Under the pieces are notes generated by a model. That model worked only from the letters and a program-made list of their open reading frames with translations. It was not told the DNA's origin and did not search any database. Source: a virus. Taken from it: a stretch of 26,837 nt of DNA. Position 1 is the stretch's first letter, and every line of letters starts with the position of its first letter. Where the stretch lies: the IMG/VR virus record IMGVR_UViG_3300031875_000004, positions 1 to 26,837 of that record, one strand, 5' to 3'. Of this stretch, positions 8,741 through 16,996 are shown piece by piece. The translations under genes were made by a program, and so were the position numbers.

Positions 8741-9331
8741 TCTCAAACTCCCTCTTCAGCTGTTCCCACTCGTCTCTAAGATTCCTCTTCACGGAGCTTA
8801 CCCTTTTGGGAATGAACTCCTTGAGCGGCGGAATCCTTTTTTGCCGCTCAAGCGCCGCAGCAAGCCACCCGGCGGTTACAATTGCTTCCGATAGCCTCGC
8901 TTCAAGGTTGCCCCGCTCTTCCACCGCCCTGTAAAGCTCCCAGGGGGTCATGGAAAGTGCATCCACAACCGACAGGCCCAAAACACCGCACCCCAGAGCA
9001 ACGGCGTCGTCATAAGTTACGACGACGCTGCGCTCTTCATCGCTTTTTTTCCCACAAAAGCCGCTCCGTAAGCTTCGGCCACTTTCTCGAAGACGTAGTC
9101 GAGGCTCTCCACCTCGTCCACGAGCCGGACAACATCGTCAAGGGTTAGTCCTGGGTCCTCGTGCTTCAACCCCAACCAGAGGAGATACACAATGTCGTTT
9201 AATCCCCAATTTGCGGGGTCGAACTGGTGATATGGTTTTGAATAGTGTTCCTCAAGCTCCATAAGGGCCTTGATGGTAAAGCGGATATTTCGCTCCTTAT
9301 CAAGCTTAACTCTCACGAAAGGCTTGGGCAT
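8733..9331 (-). CDS. Tail assembly chaperone, -1 frameshift product (gpGT-like)
   Basis: A -1 slip on GGGAAAAAAA (9053-9044) moves ribosomes from the chaperone frame into a second frame that stays open to 8733, giving one protein of 199 residues. After the slip the reading goes KSDEERSVVVTYDD and continues through GLSVVDALSMTPWELYRAV. The C-terminal part is helical and basic. In lambda gpG/gpGT and in most siphophages, a frameshifted pair just before the tape measure gene chaperones tape-measure folding and tail-tube assembly. The gene position, slippery sequence and long open -1 frame all agree. The second frame has no good independent start: its first codon on offer, TTG at 8981, lacks a ribosome binding site. 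Confidence 0.85.
9017..9331 (-). CDS. Tail assembly chaperone, unshifted product (gpG-like)
   Basis: This is the main product of the chaperone locus, 104 residues, starting with ATG at 9331 and ending at a TAA 8 codons after the slippery site. It is a small helical acidic protein (LMELEEHY, LNDIVYLLWLGL, LDDVVRLVDEV) like siphophage Phage_TAC proteins. It lies directly after the major tail protein and before the tape measure gene, the invariant place for gpG analogues. It is thought to coat the tape measure protein and recruit tail-tube subunits. Confidence 0.88.
   Translation of the reverse strand: MPKPFVRVKLDKERNIRFTIKALMELEEHYSKPYHQFDPANWGLNDIVYLLWLGLKHEDPGLTLDDVVRLVDEVESLDYVFEKVAEAYGAAFVGKKAMKSAASS
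9044..9053 (-). promoter_or_regulatory. Programmed -1 ribosomal frameshift site
   Basis: The minus strand reads GTG GGA AAA AAA GCG in the zero frame, so it contains the classic heptamer G GGA AAA, overlapping A AAA AAA. A -1 slip joins the two chaperone frames. The lambda G/T site is GGGAAAG, which is very close. Confidence 0.85.
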
Positions 9332-9342
9332 AGTTCACCACC

Positions 9343-9753
9343 CTATGTAGTCACTTTTGTAAGCGCTCCAACACCATCAAACTCACAGCTGTAGGTTGCA
9401 GAGTCGTCATAGGGTGCTTCAAAGTCCGCCGAGCGGACAATCGCACTCCCTTCCTCGATATCATCCTCGGCAAACTTGAACCGGACCTTCACGATGTTAC
9501 GGTTCTTCCACGCATTGCGCAGGAAAGCAAGGGCGGTGTCGTTATTAACGATAAGCCCGTCACAAGAAACCGTCCAGGCGACGAATGTTGGTAAAACCTC
9601 ACGCATTGCCCCCGTGCTTCCCTTTGTCGTAACGTCAACCGTATCGGTTTCAAAATGAAGGGTTGCCCCTCTCTGCCCACCCACTATTGTCCAATTCGGG
9701 GTTTGTGTTCCGGTGTCCACAAGCACAACAACATCAGCGCCTCGAACAGCCAT
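9343..9753 (-). CDS. Major tail tube protein
   Basis: The start is ATG at 9753 with AGAGGTGA 5 nt upstream; the GTG three codons earlier is less likely. The 136-residue protein looks like the TP901-1-type major tail protein: an N-terminal strand MAVRGADVVVLVDTG, then WTIVGGQRGATL, then VDVTTKGSTGAMREVLPTF, with a conserved swap of strands typical of the tail-tube fold, and ends in CEFDGVGALTKV. It polymerises into the hollow tube around the tape measure protein. It lies between the tail completion protein and the chaperone, as expected. Confidence 0.88.
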   Translation of the reverse strand: MAVRGADVVVLVDTGTQTPNWTIVGGQRGATLHFETDTVDVTTKGSTGAMREVLPTFVAWTVSCDGLIVNNDTALAFLRNAWKNRNIVKVRFKFAEDDIEEGSAIVRSADFEAPYDDSATYSCEFDGVGALTKVTT

Positions 9754-9758
9754 TTCAA

Positions 9759-10136
9759 TCACCTCTCGATTCTCAAGATTTTAAACCTCAATTTTACCAC
9801 ACCGTGCCGGATACCGTCGTCTTCGACGATAAACCGCATGGTGTCAAGCCCGGAGTAACACAACATAGCGCCATTAATGGCCACTCCGTCACGTAGCAAT
9901 GCAATAACGCTTTCAGCAATGCTCTTAACTTCCTTCATGCCTTGGTGCCGCGAAAACACATGAATCGTAATAAGGGCGTTTTCTCCAACATGATCCTTGG
10001 TGGAGTAGTCCGCAACGAAGTCTTCACCCAAAACCAGGTAAGGGAGAGAGGCGCCTCCGGGGACTGCATCGTATACGGCTATGGGAAGCTCTGTGGTAAG
10101 CTTCTGATATATTGCCGCCTGGAGTTTTGATATCAT
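9759..10136 (-). CDS. Tail completion protein (DUF3168-like)
   Basis: The 125-residue product begins MISKLQAAIYQKL and contains VYDAVPGGASLPYLVLGEDF and ITIHVFSRHQGMKEVKSIAESVIALL, the pattern of DUF3168, the gp17-like tail terminator/completion family of siphophages. Such proteins form a hexameric ring capping the head-proximal end of the tail. The ATG overlaps the stop of the upstream gp10-like gene by 4 nt, showing coupling. The next gene is the major tail protein. Confidence 0.87.
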   Translation of the reverse strand: MISKLQAAIYQKLTTELPIAVYDAVPGGASLPYLVLGEDFVADYSTKDHVGENALITIHVFSRHQGMKEVKSIAESVIALLRDGVAINGAMLCYSGLDTMRFIVEDDGIRHGVVKLRFKILRIER

Positions 10137-10477
10137 CTTTTCTTTAACCCTTTCTTCAACCCCTTGAGCCGCGAACGGACGGTTTCCACGGCCGGTCGCA
10201 TATAGGGCCTAGCGCTCATTTTGCTTGTGCCATACTCCACAAAATGGGCGTAGGGAGCATAAGCCTTCACGTACGCCCGGAGCTTTTCAGGAAACTCGGC
10301 CTGGATAGAATTGCGAAGGTTCCCGGTCCGCACAGGAGCGAGATGTTTCGCTTCTCTCTGTATCTCCACAGCCGTTTCAGAGACAACCCTGGATGCATTT
10401 TCCATGTGCTGCAGGGCCTTGGCCTTTACCGCAGCGATAGCCACCCCGACCCCTCGAACAGCAACGCGGACACTCAT
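10133..10477 (-). CDS. HK97 gp10-like head-tail component
   Basis: The ATG at 10477 has GGAGAT 8 nt upstream and is preferred to the GTG 18 nt earlier. The 114-residue protein has the HK97 gp10-like core: a helical N-terminus, then REAKHLAPVRTGNLRNSI, then YAPYAHFVEYGTSKMSARPYM, then a basic C-terminal helix. The VRTGNLRNSI and VEYGTSK motifs are strong family marks. It acts at the head-tail joint or in tail completion. The C-terminus is very basic (KGLKKGLKKR). Confidence 0.92.
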   Translation of the reverse strand: MSVRVAVRGVGVAIAAVKAKALQHMENASRVVSETAVEIQREAKHLAPVRTGNLRNSIQAEFPEKLRAYVKAYAPYAHFVEYGTSKMSARPYMRPAVETVRSRLKGLKKGLKKR

Positions 10478-10794
10478 GCTGAAATCTCCGAGCACAGAAT
10501 CTCAAGCCATTTGTGCCGCTCTTCTGGATCAAGAATGGCCTTTATGGTGAAGAGGCGGCCACCAAAAAAAATCCGCATCCTGGTTGATACACCTTCACGG
10601 TATCTCATGGTGACTTTGTGGGTAACTTCCTGGAGGGTCTGCTGGGCAAGGTAGCGTTCCTGCCCCCGCAGGGGTTCTACAGAAGCCCAGACAGTGGCCA
10701 CATCCTGCCACTCTTCAGAGAAACCACCCATTCCATCTGGAATGCTCACCAGCTCCTGAAGAGAGATACGGTGTCGAAGGTCTCCGATCCTCAT
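10474..10794 (-). CDS. Head closure / head-tail adaptor protein
   Basis: The 106-residue product has the Phage_H_T_join pattern: MRIGDLRHRISLQELV, then DGMGGFSEEWQDVATVWASV, then LRGQERYLAQQ, and a C-terminal strand pair around GRLFTIKAILDPEERHKWLEI. In SPP1 (gp16) and HK97-like phages this protein closes the head pore after packaging and binds the tail. The start is ATG in an ATGA overlap with the upstream connector gene. Confidence 0.93.
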   Translation of the reverse strand: MRIGDLRHRISLQELVSIPDGMGGFSEEWQDVATVWASVEPLRGQERYLAQQTLQEVTHKVTMRYREGVSTRMRIFFGGRLFTIKAILDPEERHKWLEILCSEISA

Positions 10795-11336
10795 ATCCGA
10801 TGCACCCTATACCCACTGATCAGCGCCGCAACGGCAGTAGGGAGAGGGCCAGAAGCATCTACTTGAGCCTGATATTTGACCTCGGGTGGTTCTCCCGTGC
10901 GTGCCTCGTATAAATACGCAGCAAAAATCAGCACAGCCTGTTTAAGCGCCGGTGGTGGGGTTTGGTATCCTGCTACGTAGCGGACAACAACACCCGCAGG
11001 AAAGTCGGAGACAAGCGGAGAGGCAAAATAAATCGCTCTGGTGCCTAATAGATTGTACGACTCTTCGGGAACCTCGACACCATCAACCACAACGGATTCA
11101 ATGCTCCGAACCGGTGGCATGGGTAGATACACCGTCCCGGAGACTTGGCAATACCTTGCCTCCCAGGTTTGCAGAGCAAGGGAAGACAGAAGGTGGCCCT
11201 CAATTGCTCCCCGTGCGGCGGAAATAAGCCCTGTGAGGTAGGCGTCCTCGGTAGTATTATGCTCAATCTTCAGATGCGTTTTTAGCTCTGCGATAGTGAC
11301 GGGTTCTTGTTGTACCCCTAAACTCTTGATGAGCAT
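10791..11336 (-). CDS. Head-tail connector protein (gp6-like)
   Basis: The ATG at 11336 is preceded by GAGGAGGTC and is favoured over an earlier in-frame start at 11375 that lacks such a site. The product is 181 residues. It opens with MLIKSLGVQQEPVTIAELKTHL and contains LTGLISAARGAIEGHL, the helical signature of the Phage_connect_1/HK97 gp6 family. A beta region around YLPMPPVRSIESVVVDG follows, and the protein ends with a helical region, LKQAVLIFAAYLYEARTGEP. It forms the ring between the portal and the head-closure protein. The beginning overlaps the end of the small gene at 11263-11487. Confidence 0.92.
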   Translation of the reverse strand: MLIKSLGVQQEPVTIAELKTHLKIEHNTTEDAYLTGLISAARGAIEGHLLSSLALQTWEARYCQVSGTVYLPMPPVRSIESVVVDGVEVPEESYNLLGTRAIYFASPLVSDFPAGVVVRYVAGYQTPPPALKQAVLIFAAYLYEARTGEPPEVKYQAQVDASGPLPTAVAALISGYRVHRI

Positions 11337-11487
11337 CCTTGACCTCCTCTGGTTCATGGGAAGTGTCAAGCTCAACTATCCTGGCCCTGAGCCATGCCCG
11401 GGCAGTAGCTTCGTCAACATCAACAACCGAGCCGGGCGCATAGGCCCGGCTCGCTGTAGCAATACTTCGGAGAACCCTAACCATCAT
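11263..11487 (-). CDS. Small protein between capsid and connector genes
   Basis: The 74-residue product starts with two tandem ATGs overlapping the capsid stop. The first 45 residues (VRVLRSIATASRAYAPGSVVDVDEATARAWLRARIVEL) have the pattern of a small protein often found after phage capsid genes: a strand, a YAPGDVVDL-like turn, then a helix ending near a G/V-A-E. This supports a real gene. The last 25 residues overlap the connector gene and are rich in Arg, Lys and His, without family resemblance. The role is unknown; a capsid accessory or connector-assembly function is inferred from place only. Confidence 0.7.
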   Translation of the reverse strand: MMVRVLRSIATASRAYAPGSVVDVDEATARAWLRARIVELDTSHEPEEVKDAHQEFRGTTRTRHYRRAKNASED

Positions 11488-12602
11488 GACGCAGGCACCC
11501 GCAGGACCTTGATGGCGTCGGGACGAATCACTCCACCCCCCACACGGAAGTGCGCCTTGAACCCCACAAGCCCATTTTCAGCATAGAGCTCCACTAACCG
11601 CTGAACAGTCACACCAAGGCGGTCGAGAATCCGGTACCCAGCGCGGAGGTCACCAAAGATGATGACCTTGGCCGCAGTGCCGGCCTGGGGGATGTTAGGA
11701 ATGTCGTCCTGGTTATAAACCGGGTAGCCGTTAAAGGTTGCTGGGGCTCCTGCTTGGAGACTGGGTTGCCACAGGTAGACACCATCGGTGGTCTTAAGGA
11801 GACGAAGCGCTTTTTCGGTCTTGGAGTTCATGATGAGCACAGCGTTCTTCCGGTACTGGGGCCGAAGAGCGTAGCAAAGGGAGATGACATCGTCAGTGGT
11901 GATAGCTCCGGCCTGACCAGCGTTGATGGCTTCAATATTGGTACCTGTGAGGATTCCCTCGGGCTCACGAGAAGCATGACCACGGCCGGCAATAAAAGCG
12001 GTGTCCTCAGCTTCGGCGATGGCCCGGACAAAGGAGTCTGCAACAATGCTCTCTAAAGCCACGTCAGTATCCGCTAGCTCGTCTTCACCGATCTTGGCCA
12101 AACCATAGAGGTCTTCAACATACTGGTGATCCTCAGAAGGCACAAGAGTGCTTTCGGTGATCGTGGTCCCGGTTTCCAACTTGCCCCATCCCACCTGCAC
12201 CTCGGTCAGGCTCCGTTTCCTGATGCGGTCGGTGTTAATCTGCCGCACGGTAGCAAGGCCACGAACAACGGTAACCTTCGGTAAAGAGCGATAAATTTCG
12301 GCCTCAAGCGCTTCGGGGATAAGAATCTGGCCGGTAGCATCGGATACGAGCGCCTTCTCTTCCTTCGTCAAGACGTCGCCACGCATCCACTTGAAGAACA
12401 CCGCCTTTTTCTCGTCCGAAGCCGCATGCTCTGCGGAGAACGCAGGCCGCTGCAGTGCAGTCCTGATGATATCAAAGTCCTTGTCCAGCTTTTCCTGGAA
12501 CTCAAGGAATTCAGCTTTGGTTACAAAGCCCTTCTCGGTCTGCTCAAACTTCTCCCGCAGAACCTGAGTGAGTTTCATAAGTTCCATCACTTTCTCTTCC
12601 AT
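11484..12602 (-). CDS. Major capsid protein, HK97 fold
   Basis: The 372-residue protein is the main head subunit. Residues 1-about 60 form a helical, charged scaffold-like delta domain, probably removed by the upstream-encoded protease. The mature part starts with LVSDATGQILIPEALEAEI at about 85-103, a typical HK97-family opening. Then come WGKLETGTTITES (E-loop region), YGLAKIGEDELADTDVALE (spine helix), AFIAGRGHASREPEGIL, LIMNSKTEKALRLLKT and IIFGDLRAGYRILDRLGVTV. The start is ATG with GGGGTGAT upstream. I see no separate decoration protein gene next to it. Confidence 0.96.
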   Translation of the reverse strand: MEEKVMELMKLTQVLREKFEQTEKGFVTKAEFLEFQEKLDKDFDIIRTALQRPAFSAEHAASDEKKAVFFKWMRGDVLTKEEKALVSDATGQILIPEALEAEIYRSLPKVTVVRGLATVRQINTDRIRKRSLTEVQVGWGKLETGTTITESTLVPSEDHQYVEDLYGLAKIGEDELADTDVALESIVADSFVRAIAEAEDTAFIAGRGHASREPEGILTGTNIEAINAGQAGAITTDDVISLCYALRPQYRKNAVLIMNSKTEKALRLLKTTDGVYLWQPSLQAGAPATFNGYPVYNQDDIPNIPQAGTAAKVIIFGDLRAGYRILDRLGVTVQRLVELYAENGLVGFKAHFRVGGGVIRPDAIKVLRVPAS

Positions 12603-12603
12603 T

Positions 12604-13656
12604 TCATATCACCCCGCAGAGGAGTTTTAGGTTGCGCAGGGCTTCATCGAGTGCCTTCTCGAGCGGCTCATTACCCTCAGGAGTGCTGTCCCGCGGCTCC
12701 TCGGCAATGAGTGACTGAAGGATCTCGATGGCCTGCTCAATTTTGGCACGGTTGGCCGCCGAGACTGTCCGGCCATACTTCTGCTCAAGGATTTCCTGAG
12801 CAATACTCTTTACGTCAAGCAGAGCCACCGACAAAGCTTCTTCTTGTTTCCAGGGAGGAGTCATATCAAGCCTCGCATAGTAGCGTTCTAGGTGTCGTTT
12901 GATTGCCTGGATATCGTCTTCAGGAATATTAACTCCACCCCTTGCCCCCTGAATTGCAGCCGCAGCAGCAAAGATAGCTCGAGGGATAGCGTAAAGTTTT
13001 CCGTCAATCACATCAGCAAGGGGGAGCTTGTAGGAGCCATAGTTCTCCGGGTTGTCGTCGTCATACCAAAGAAATGCCTTGCGGTACTTCTCCCAATCAA
13101 TATTGTCCTTGTCGGGGCCTCCAGCCCACCGGGCCACCCTGGCTCTTGCTGCATCGGCATCCCAGGCACGGTCCCTATCCGCAAGGGTAAGATCCTGGTA
13201 GGGCACCACACCCTTGACCGCCGTCACAGTAGCAAGGGGGTTTGCGGGGAAAGTCACAAGTGACCACTCCCAGAGGCGAATTTCTTTAATGCGCCGCACG
13301 CTCCCTTCCCAGATTTGCTTCACCACGTCGAACCCAATGGACAACCCCTGTAGTGCGCCCTGCTTGAGGAGAGAGAACGCTTCACACCCACGCTGCGTCT
13401 CGAGGTTCAGCTGCCCCACAACATGCAGGCCCCTTGCGTCCTCATGGGCCTGAACAGTAACACCAATGGGCTCCTGGGGATTGTGCTGCCACAAGACGGG
13501 AATGTTCTTCCGCTCTTGGATGGTCTTCATAAAGGCCCCTCGCTCGATCACGTCATTATCATAGTCGACGACACCGAAAACAGAAGCATAACCCTCAACA
13601 AGCCCTTCTTCACCGACTGCTTTAATCTCGAACGGATAAGCCCTGAATTCTTTCAT
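12604..13656 (-). CDS. Prohead protease, HK97/S78 family with C-terminal extension
   Basis: The start is the ATG at 13656, with GGAGGG 6 nt upstream; the ATG at 13662 sits directly on that site and the longer frame to 13812 is non-coding. The product is 350 residues. The protease domain (about 1-165) has VEGYASVFGVVDYDND, the catalytic His in LWQHNPQEPIG and the catalytic Ser in ALQGLSIGF, as in HK97 gp4. A second domain (about 185-285) has WEKYRKAFLWYDDDNPENYG and YAIPRAIFAAAAAIQGARGG, a module often fused to phage proteases. The helical tail may scaffold. It matures the adjacent capsid protein. Confidence 0.93.
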   Translation of the reverse strand: MKEFRAYPFEIKAVGEEGLVEGYASVFGVVDYDNDVIERGAFMKTIQERKNIPVLWQHNPQEPIGVTVQAHEDARGLHVVGQLNLETQRGCEAFSLLKQGALQGLSIGFDVVKQIWEGSVRRIKEIRLWEWSLVTFPANPLATVTAVKGVVPYQDLTLADRDRAWDADAARARVARWAGGPDKDNIDWEKYRKAFLWYDDDNPENYGSYKLPLADVIDGKLYAIPRAIFAAAAAIQGARGGVNIPEDDIQAIKRHLERYYARLDMTPPWKQEEALSVALLDVKSIAQEILEQKYGRTVSAANRAKIEQAIEILQSLIAEEPRDSTPEGNEPLEKALDEALRNLKLLCGVI

Positions 13657-13658
13657 TC

Positions 13659-14522
13659 TCATCCCTCCACAATATAGCCATGAGCACATCGGCAATTCAC
13701 GTGCGCGGGGGGAACAAGCACCCCGCATGAAAACACCTGGTCCTTCTCCACAACCTCGCCGTCCATCCCGCCGCAGGTCGGGCAAACAAGCTCGTCGTGT
13801 GCTGTAATCCACTCCTTAAGCAAACGGCCACGCAGAATGCCCTTTTCCTGGGCCTCTGTTACCGCTTCGTATTCGCCACGATTCCAGGCATAACTCAGTT
13901 CGGTCCGGGCTATACGAATTCCTCGTTTGCTATGAAGTTGCTTCACGTATCTACCCACTTGCTTCTCTATCTTGTGAGCAGAAATTCCCTCGGCAACAAG
14001 GGCGTCCCTGAGCTTCGCTACTGACAGAGCTTCTCGAGGAGTTAGCCCGACCACCGAACGTATCATCCTCCCAAGTATGTGGGGGTCAACCGGGTTCTCA
14101 AGGGTATAGTGGCGCAAAATATCCCGAACAGCATGCAGCTGTGTATCCGTGAGTTCCTTGATGAGTTCACCACCTCTATTCTCAATCCACCGCATGACTT
14201 GCAGACGGGTAGGGGTGAACTCAAATGGGGTAACCTTCTTTGAGATAACATCAGAAACGAGCCCTCCAGCCTCTACTATTGCCTCTCGCCATGCTGGATC
14301 AAGTTTTTCATGCACAAAACTCGAATAGTCTTCCTGCCAAGCAAAAGTCCACTCCAGAGGGACCTCTTTGTTTGCAACAGCATATACGATTTCTGCCTGT
14401 TGCAGGCGTTCCACCTGCACTGGCCAGAGATGATACAAGTAGGAAGCAATGCGTGATTCGTATTTCGATGCAAACCGGAGTAGCTCATCAGCGTACTGAC
14501 GAGCAAAAAGCGCCAGCCTCAT
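13659..14522 (-). CDS. Head morphogenesis protein, Mu gpF-like
   Basis: The 287-residue protein is a minor head component of the Phage_Mu_F/SPP1 gp7 family. The long N-terminal part is helical. The family core is near residues 200-282: RIARTELSYAWNRGEYEA, KEWITAHDELVCPTCGGMDG, then VPPAHVNCRCAHGY. The two CxxC/CxC groups and the His give a likely zinc site. Such proteins bind the portal and enter the prohead in few copies. The start is ATG in an ATGA overlap with the portal stop, and the gene is followed at once by the protease, a common order. Confidence 0.92.
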   Translation of the reverse strand: MRLALFARQYADELLRFASKYESRIASYLYHLWPVQVERLQQAEIVYAVANKEVPLEWTFAWQEDYSSFVHEKLDPAWREAIVEAGGLVSDVISKKVTPFEFTPTRLQVMRWIENRGGELIKELTDTQLHAVRDILRHYTLENPVDPHILGRMIRSVVGLTPREALSVAKLRDALVAEGISAHKIEKQVGRYVKQLHSKRGIRIARTELSYAWNRGEYEAVTEAQEKGILRGRLLKEWITAHDELVCPTCGGMDGEVVEKDQVFSCGVLVPPAHVNCRCAHGYIVEG

Positions 14523-15748
14523 TCCTGCTCCTCAAGGGTGGAATAGGGCATCATATTCGCTGGCATAAAGAGCGAGTCGCCGCCGGGCACAGGGTCATAA
14601 CCAAGAAGCTCTCTGGCCTCGTTCGGAGTAAGGACGCCCCGCTCCACGGCCCTGATGGCCCTATCCCATATGGCCGCACGGTCTTCCTGCAGCGCTTCAA
14701 TTTCATCTCGGTCGTAGTCAACAAACAGGCCTCCGCCGAACTTAAGCACAAGTTTGGAATTAAACTCATGCTTCAACCAGTCCATAAGAGGTAAAACGGT
14801 CTCGGTGTAGAAGGCCTTGCGGGCTTCTTGGTAGTTTGCATAAGTGGAGCTTTCCCGGTCGCCGATGAGCTGCGGGGGAACGCCGAAGGCAAGAGCTATT
14901 TCCCTCGCCGAAAGCTTAATGCCCTCCAGCCAGTCCATGTCAGTTGGGGAGTAACCCATTGGCTTCCAGTCCAGTCCTCCCTCCAAAAGGAACGGTTTCC
15001 CAGCGTTTTGGGCCCCCAGATAGATTTCCCGGACTTGACGACGCAGGCGCTCAAATTCCTCATCAGAAAGGCGTTCTTGAGGAGGAATAATAAAGGCCCC
15101 GGGAGGGCGAGCAGAATTTTGCAGAAGAGCAACGTTCCAAGCCCTGCTTTCGTTGTTCTGGTCTATCGAGTAGGTCACCGCTTCAACCGGTGACATGCCG
15201 TAGAAATCGTCGAGCGGGTTAAAAAATTTCAAGTGCAAGACGTCCTCTGCTTTAAAGCGAACTTCTTTCCCGCCAACGGAGTAGACATAGCCCGCCACAG
15301 GCTGGATGGTATTCCCGGGCACGATTTTCACCCTGTCGGGGCGGAGGACGTAGAGCTCTCTCGGAGGCTTACCTTCTGGCCCGACCATCTCAATATAAGC
15401 GTTGCCAGAAAGAAGAAGGTAGCCAACGACTTCCTCAAGGAACCTTCCCCAACCCTGATTTGGATTGGGGCACGTAAAAAGGGCACTCAGGGGGTGGTCT
15501 TTTGATAGTTCTTCCAACCTGCCCTTTTGTGTTTGATAAACGAGCCAGGGTATCCCGGCGCAGGACATACTAACAAGGCGTACGCAAGTACAAACGTAGA
15601 CGTTCTTCTTGTACCCTTCCCGTATGAAGGAAGTGTAGTCTCTGGACGACCACACCGGTTGTCCAAGAGTGGTAGATAGAACAGCGTTGAAGGCTCTACT
15701 TTGCTTTTCTTCCTTGCGCCTAAAAAGAAAACGAAAAGGATTCAACAA
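14519..15748 (-). CDS. Portal protein, HK97 family
   Basis: The 409-residue protein forms the dodecameric portal at one capsid vertex. Family marks in order: VYVCTCVRLVSMSCAGIPW, HPLSALFTCPNPNQGWGRF, LLLSGNAYIEMVGPEGKP, ELYVLRPDRVKIVPG, VLHLKFFNPLDDFYGMSPVE, then IALAFGVPPQLIGDRESSTY and the crown region NEARELLGYDPVPGGDSLF. The start is TTG with AGGAGGG about 8 nt upstream; no better ATG exists. It lies between the large terminase and the gpF-like gene, the usual place. Confidence 0.95.
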   Translation of the reverse strand: MLNPFRFLFRRKEEKQSRAFNAVLSTTLGQPVWSSRDYTSFIREGYKKNVYVCTCVRLVSMSCAGIPWLVYQTQKGRLEELSKDHPLSALFTCPNPNQGWGRFLEEVVGYLLLSGNAYIEMVGPEGKPPRELYVLRPDRVKIVPGNTIQPVAGYVYSVGGKEVRFKAEDVLHLKFFNPLDDFYGMSPVEAVTYSIDQNNESRAWNVALLQNSARPPGAFIIPPQERLSDEEFERLRRQVREIYLGAQNAGKPFLLEGGLDWKPMGYSPTDMDWLEGIKLSAREIALAFGVPPQLIGDRESSTYANYQEARKAFYTETVLPLMDWLKHEFNSKLVLKFGGGLFVDYDRDEIEALQEDRAAIWDRAIRAVERGVLTPNEARELLGYDPVPGGDSLFMPANMMPYSTLEEQE

Positions 15749-15763
15749 CAGAGGTCCCTCCTG

Positions 15764-16996
15764 TTAGAGCACCGAACGGATACCAACACCTGCGCCTGGG
15801 TGCTTCAGACTAGCCAGTGCGTACCTCAGCGCATCCATGGCGTGGTCGTTGAACTTCACAGGCTCCTCCAAAATCTTTCCCTCTTTGTCCTGCCGCCAGC
15901 CGTAGGAACGAATCTCCTTTAAGAGATTCACAGAATCAGCGGTGATGTGCAGCCGATAGCGCTTGACTTTGTCGATGCCAGCCCGTACATCTTTGTTCGC
16001 CGGGTGGACATCGAAGCCCGCCCGGTAAATCTCTTCGATCCGTTGGGGCTCAGAAGAATCAGCGAAAATCTGTGCGCTGCGGGACACAACATCCCTCATG
16101 AAGCCCACAAGGTCCTGATTCGTCATGTGTGAGCGGTAGAGCACCTCATGAATCCAAGCCTCATTTTCCCTCATCCGCACTTCGATGAGAGCTGTAGGAT
16201 TGTTGTACCCGAAGTCGAGACCGAAAACCTGAAGGTCATACATCTCCGGAAGAGCCTCGGCAATATCCCAGTTCGTATAGATGAGGTTCTGCAGGACGCC
16301 CCACTCCCCCAGGGCATAAATGCGGTAATAGTTCTCATCCTGCTCGGAAAGTCGCTCCAGATCACGGACGTAATCCTCAGGGAGAAAGGGGTTGTTCCGG
16401 TACGTCGTCACCAGCGCCGCCATTTCGGGAGAGGGTGCATCAACAAGCTTCGTCTTCAGCCAATGATTTGCATCCACGGGGTTGAAAGTGAGGTATATCT
16501 GGTTACGGAACTCATTCTTTCTCCGGAGGCGGAGCTTGAGCTGGAGGAAGTCCTCATAACTGAGCTCGGTTGCTTCCTCGGCCCAGATGTAGTTGACGTT
16601 AACCGATTTGATTTTTTCCGGATCGTCCAGGGGTTTAAAGAAAAAGGTATTACCACGAAACGCAATCGTGAATTCGCTCTTATTAGCCTCAAAAGGGAGA
16701 GCGTACTCCCGGAGGAGTGACTCGACAAGGAGCCAACACGACAGGCGCAACGAAGGCAGGGTTTTTCGCACAATCAGGAAGTGTTTGTTGCGCTCCTGGA
16801 GGGCTTTGAGGATGAGCCACTGGGCAACGGCATGGGACTTCCCCGACCCGGCCCCTCCGTAGAGCACTAAGAGCTTTTTATCAACACTCTGAGAAAGAAA
16901 GTGGCCGAAGGTCTCAATGATTTGAATGCGAGCTATCCTTTGTGGAGACTGTGGAGACGTACTCGACGACAACCCGGAAAGGCTCCTTCTGATCAA
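15764..16996 (-). CDS. terL: Terminase large subunit
   Basis: This is the packaging ATPase-nuclease, 410 residues if read from the TTG at 16996. The ATPase domain has Walker A GGAGSGKS (47-54) and Walker B IWAEEATEL (137-145). The RNase H-like nuclease domain has FGLDFGYNNPTAL (Asp261), FADSSEPQRI (Asp313) and NDHAMDALRY (Asp384/388), as in PBSX-type Terminase_3 proteins. The start is uncertain. From 16996 the gene overlaps terS by 83 nt and the first 20 residues are Ser/Arg-rich and unlike the family. A shorter start near 16925, at a non-standard ATT, would begin close to QIIETFGHF. The ATPase core is unaffected. Confidence 0.95.
   Translation of the reverse strand: MIRRSLSGLSSSTSPQSPQRIARIQIIETFGHFLSQSVDKKLLVLYGGAGSGKSHAVAQWLILKALQERNKHFLIVRKTLPSLRLSCWLLVESLLREYALPFEANKSEFTIAFRGNTFFFKPLDDPEKIKSVNVNYIWAEEATELSYEDFLQLKLRLRRKNEFRNQIYLTFNPVDANHWLKTKLVDAPSPEMAALVTTYRNNPFLPEDYVRDLERLSEQDENYYRIYALGEWGVLQNLIYTNWDIAEALPEMYDLQVFGLDFGYNNPTALIEVRMRENEAWIHEVLYRSHMTNQDLVGFMRDVVSRSAQIFADSSEPQRIEEIYRAGFDVHPANKDVRAGIDKVKRYRLHITADSVNLLKEIRSYGWRQDKEGKILEEPVKFNDHAMDALRYALASLKHPGAGVGIRSVL

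Noticed and set aside
8733-8981. Independent gene after the tail chaperone
   Set aside because: There is no ribosome binding site at its TTG; the frame is open back to the slippery site, so it is the frameshift extension.
13657-13812. N-terminal extension of the prohead protease
   Set aside because: It is the shadow of the head morphogenesis gene, Arg/Cys-rich, and the strong ribosome binding site serves the ATG at 13656.
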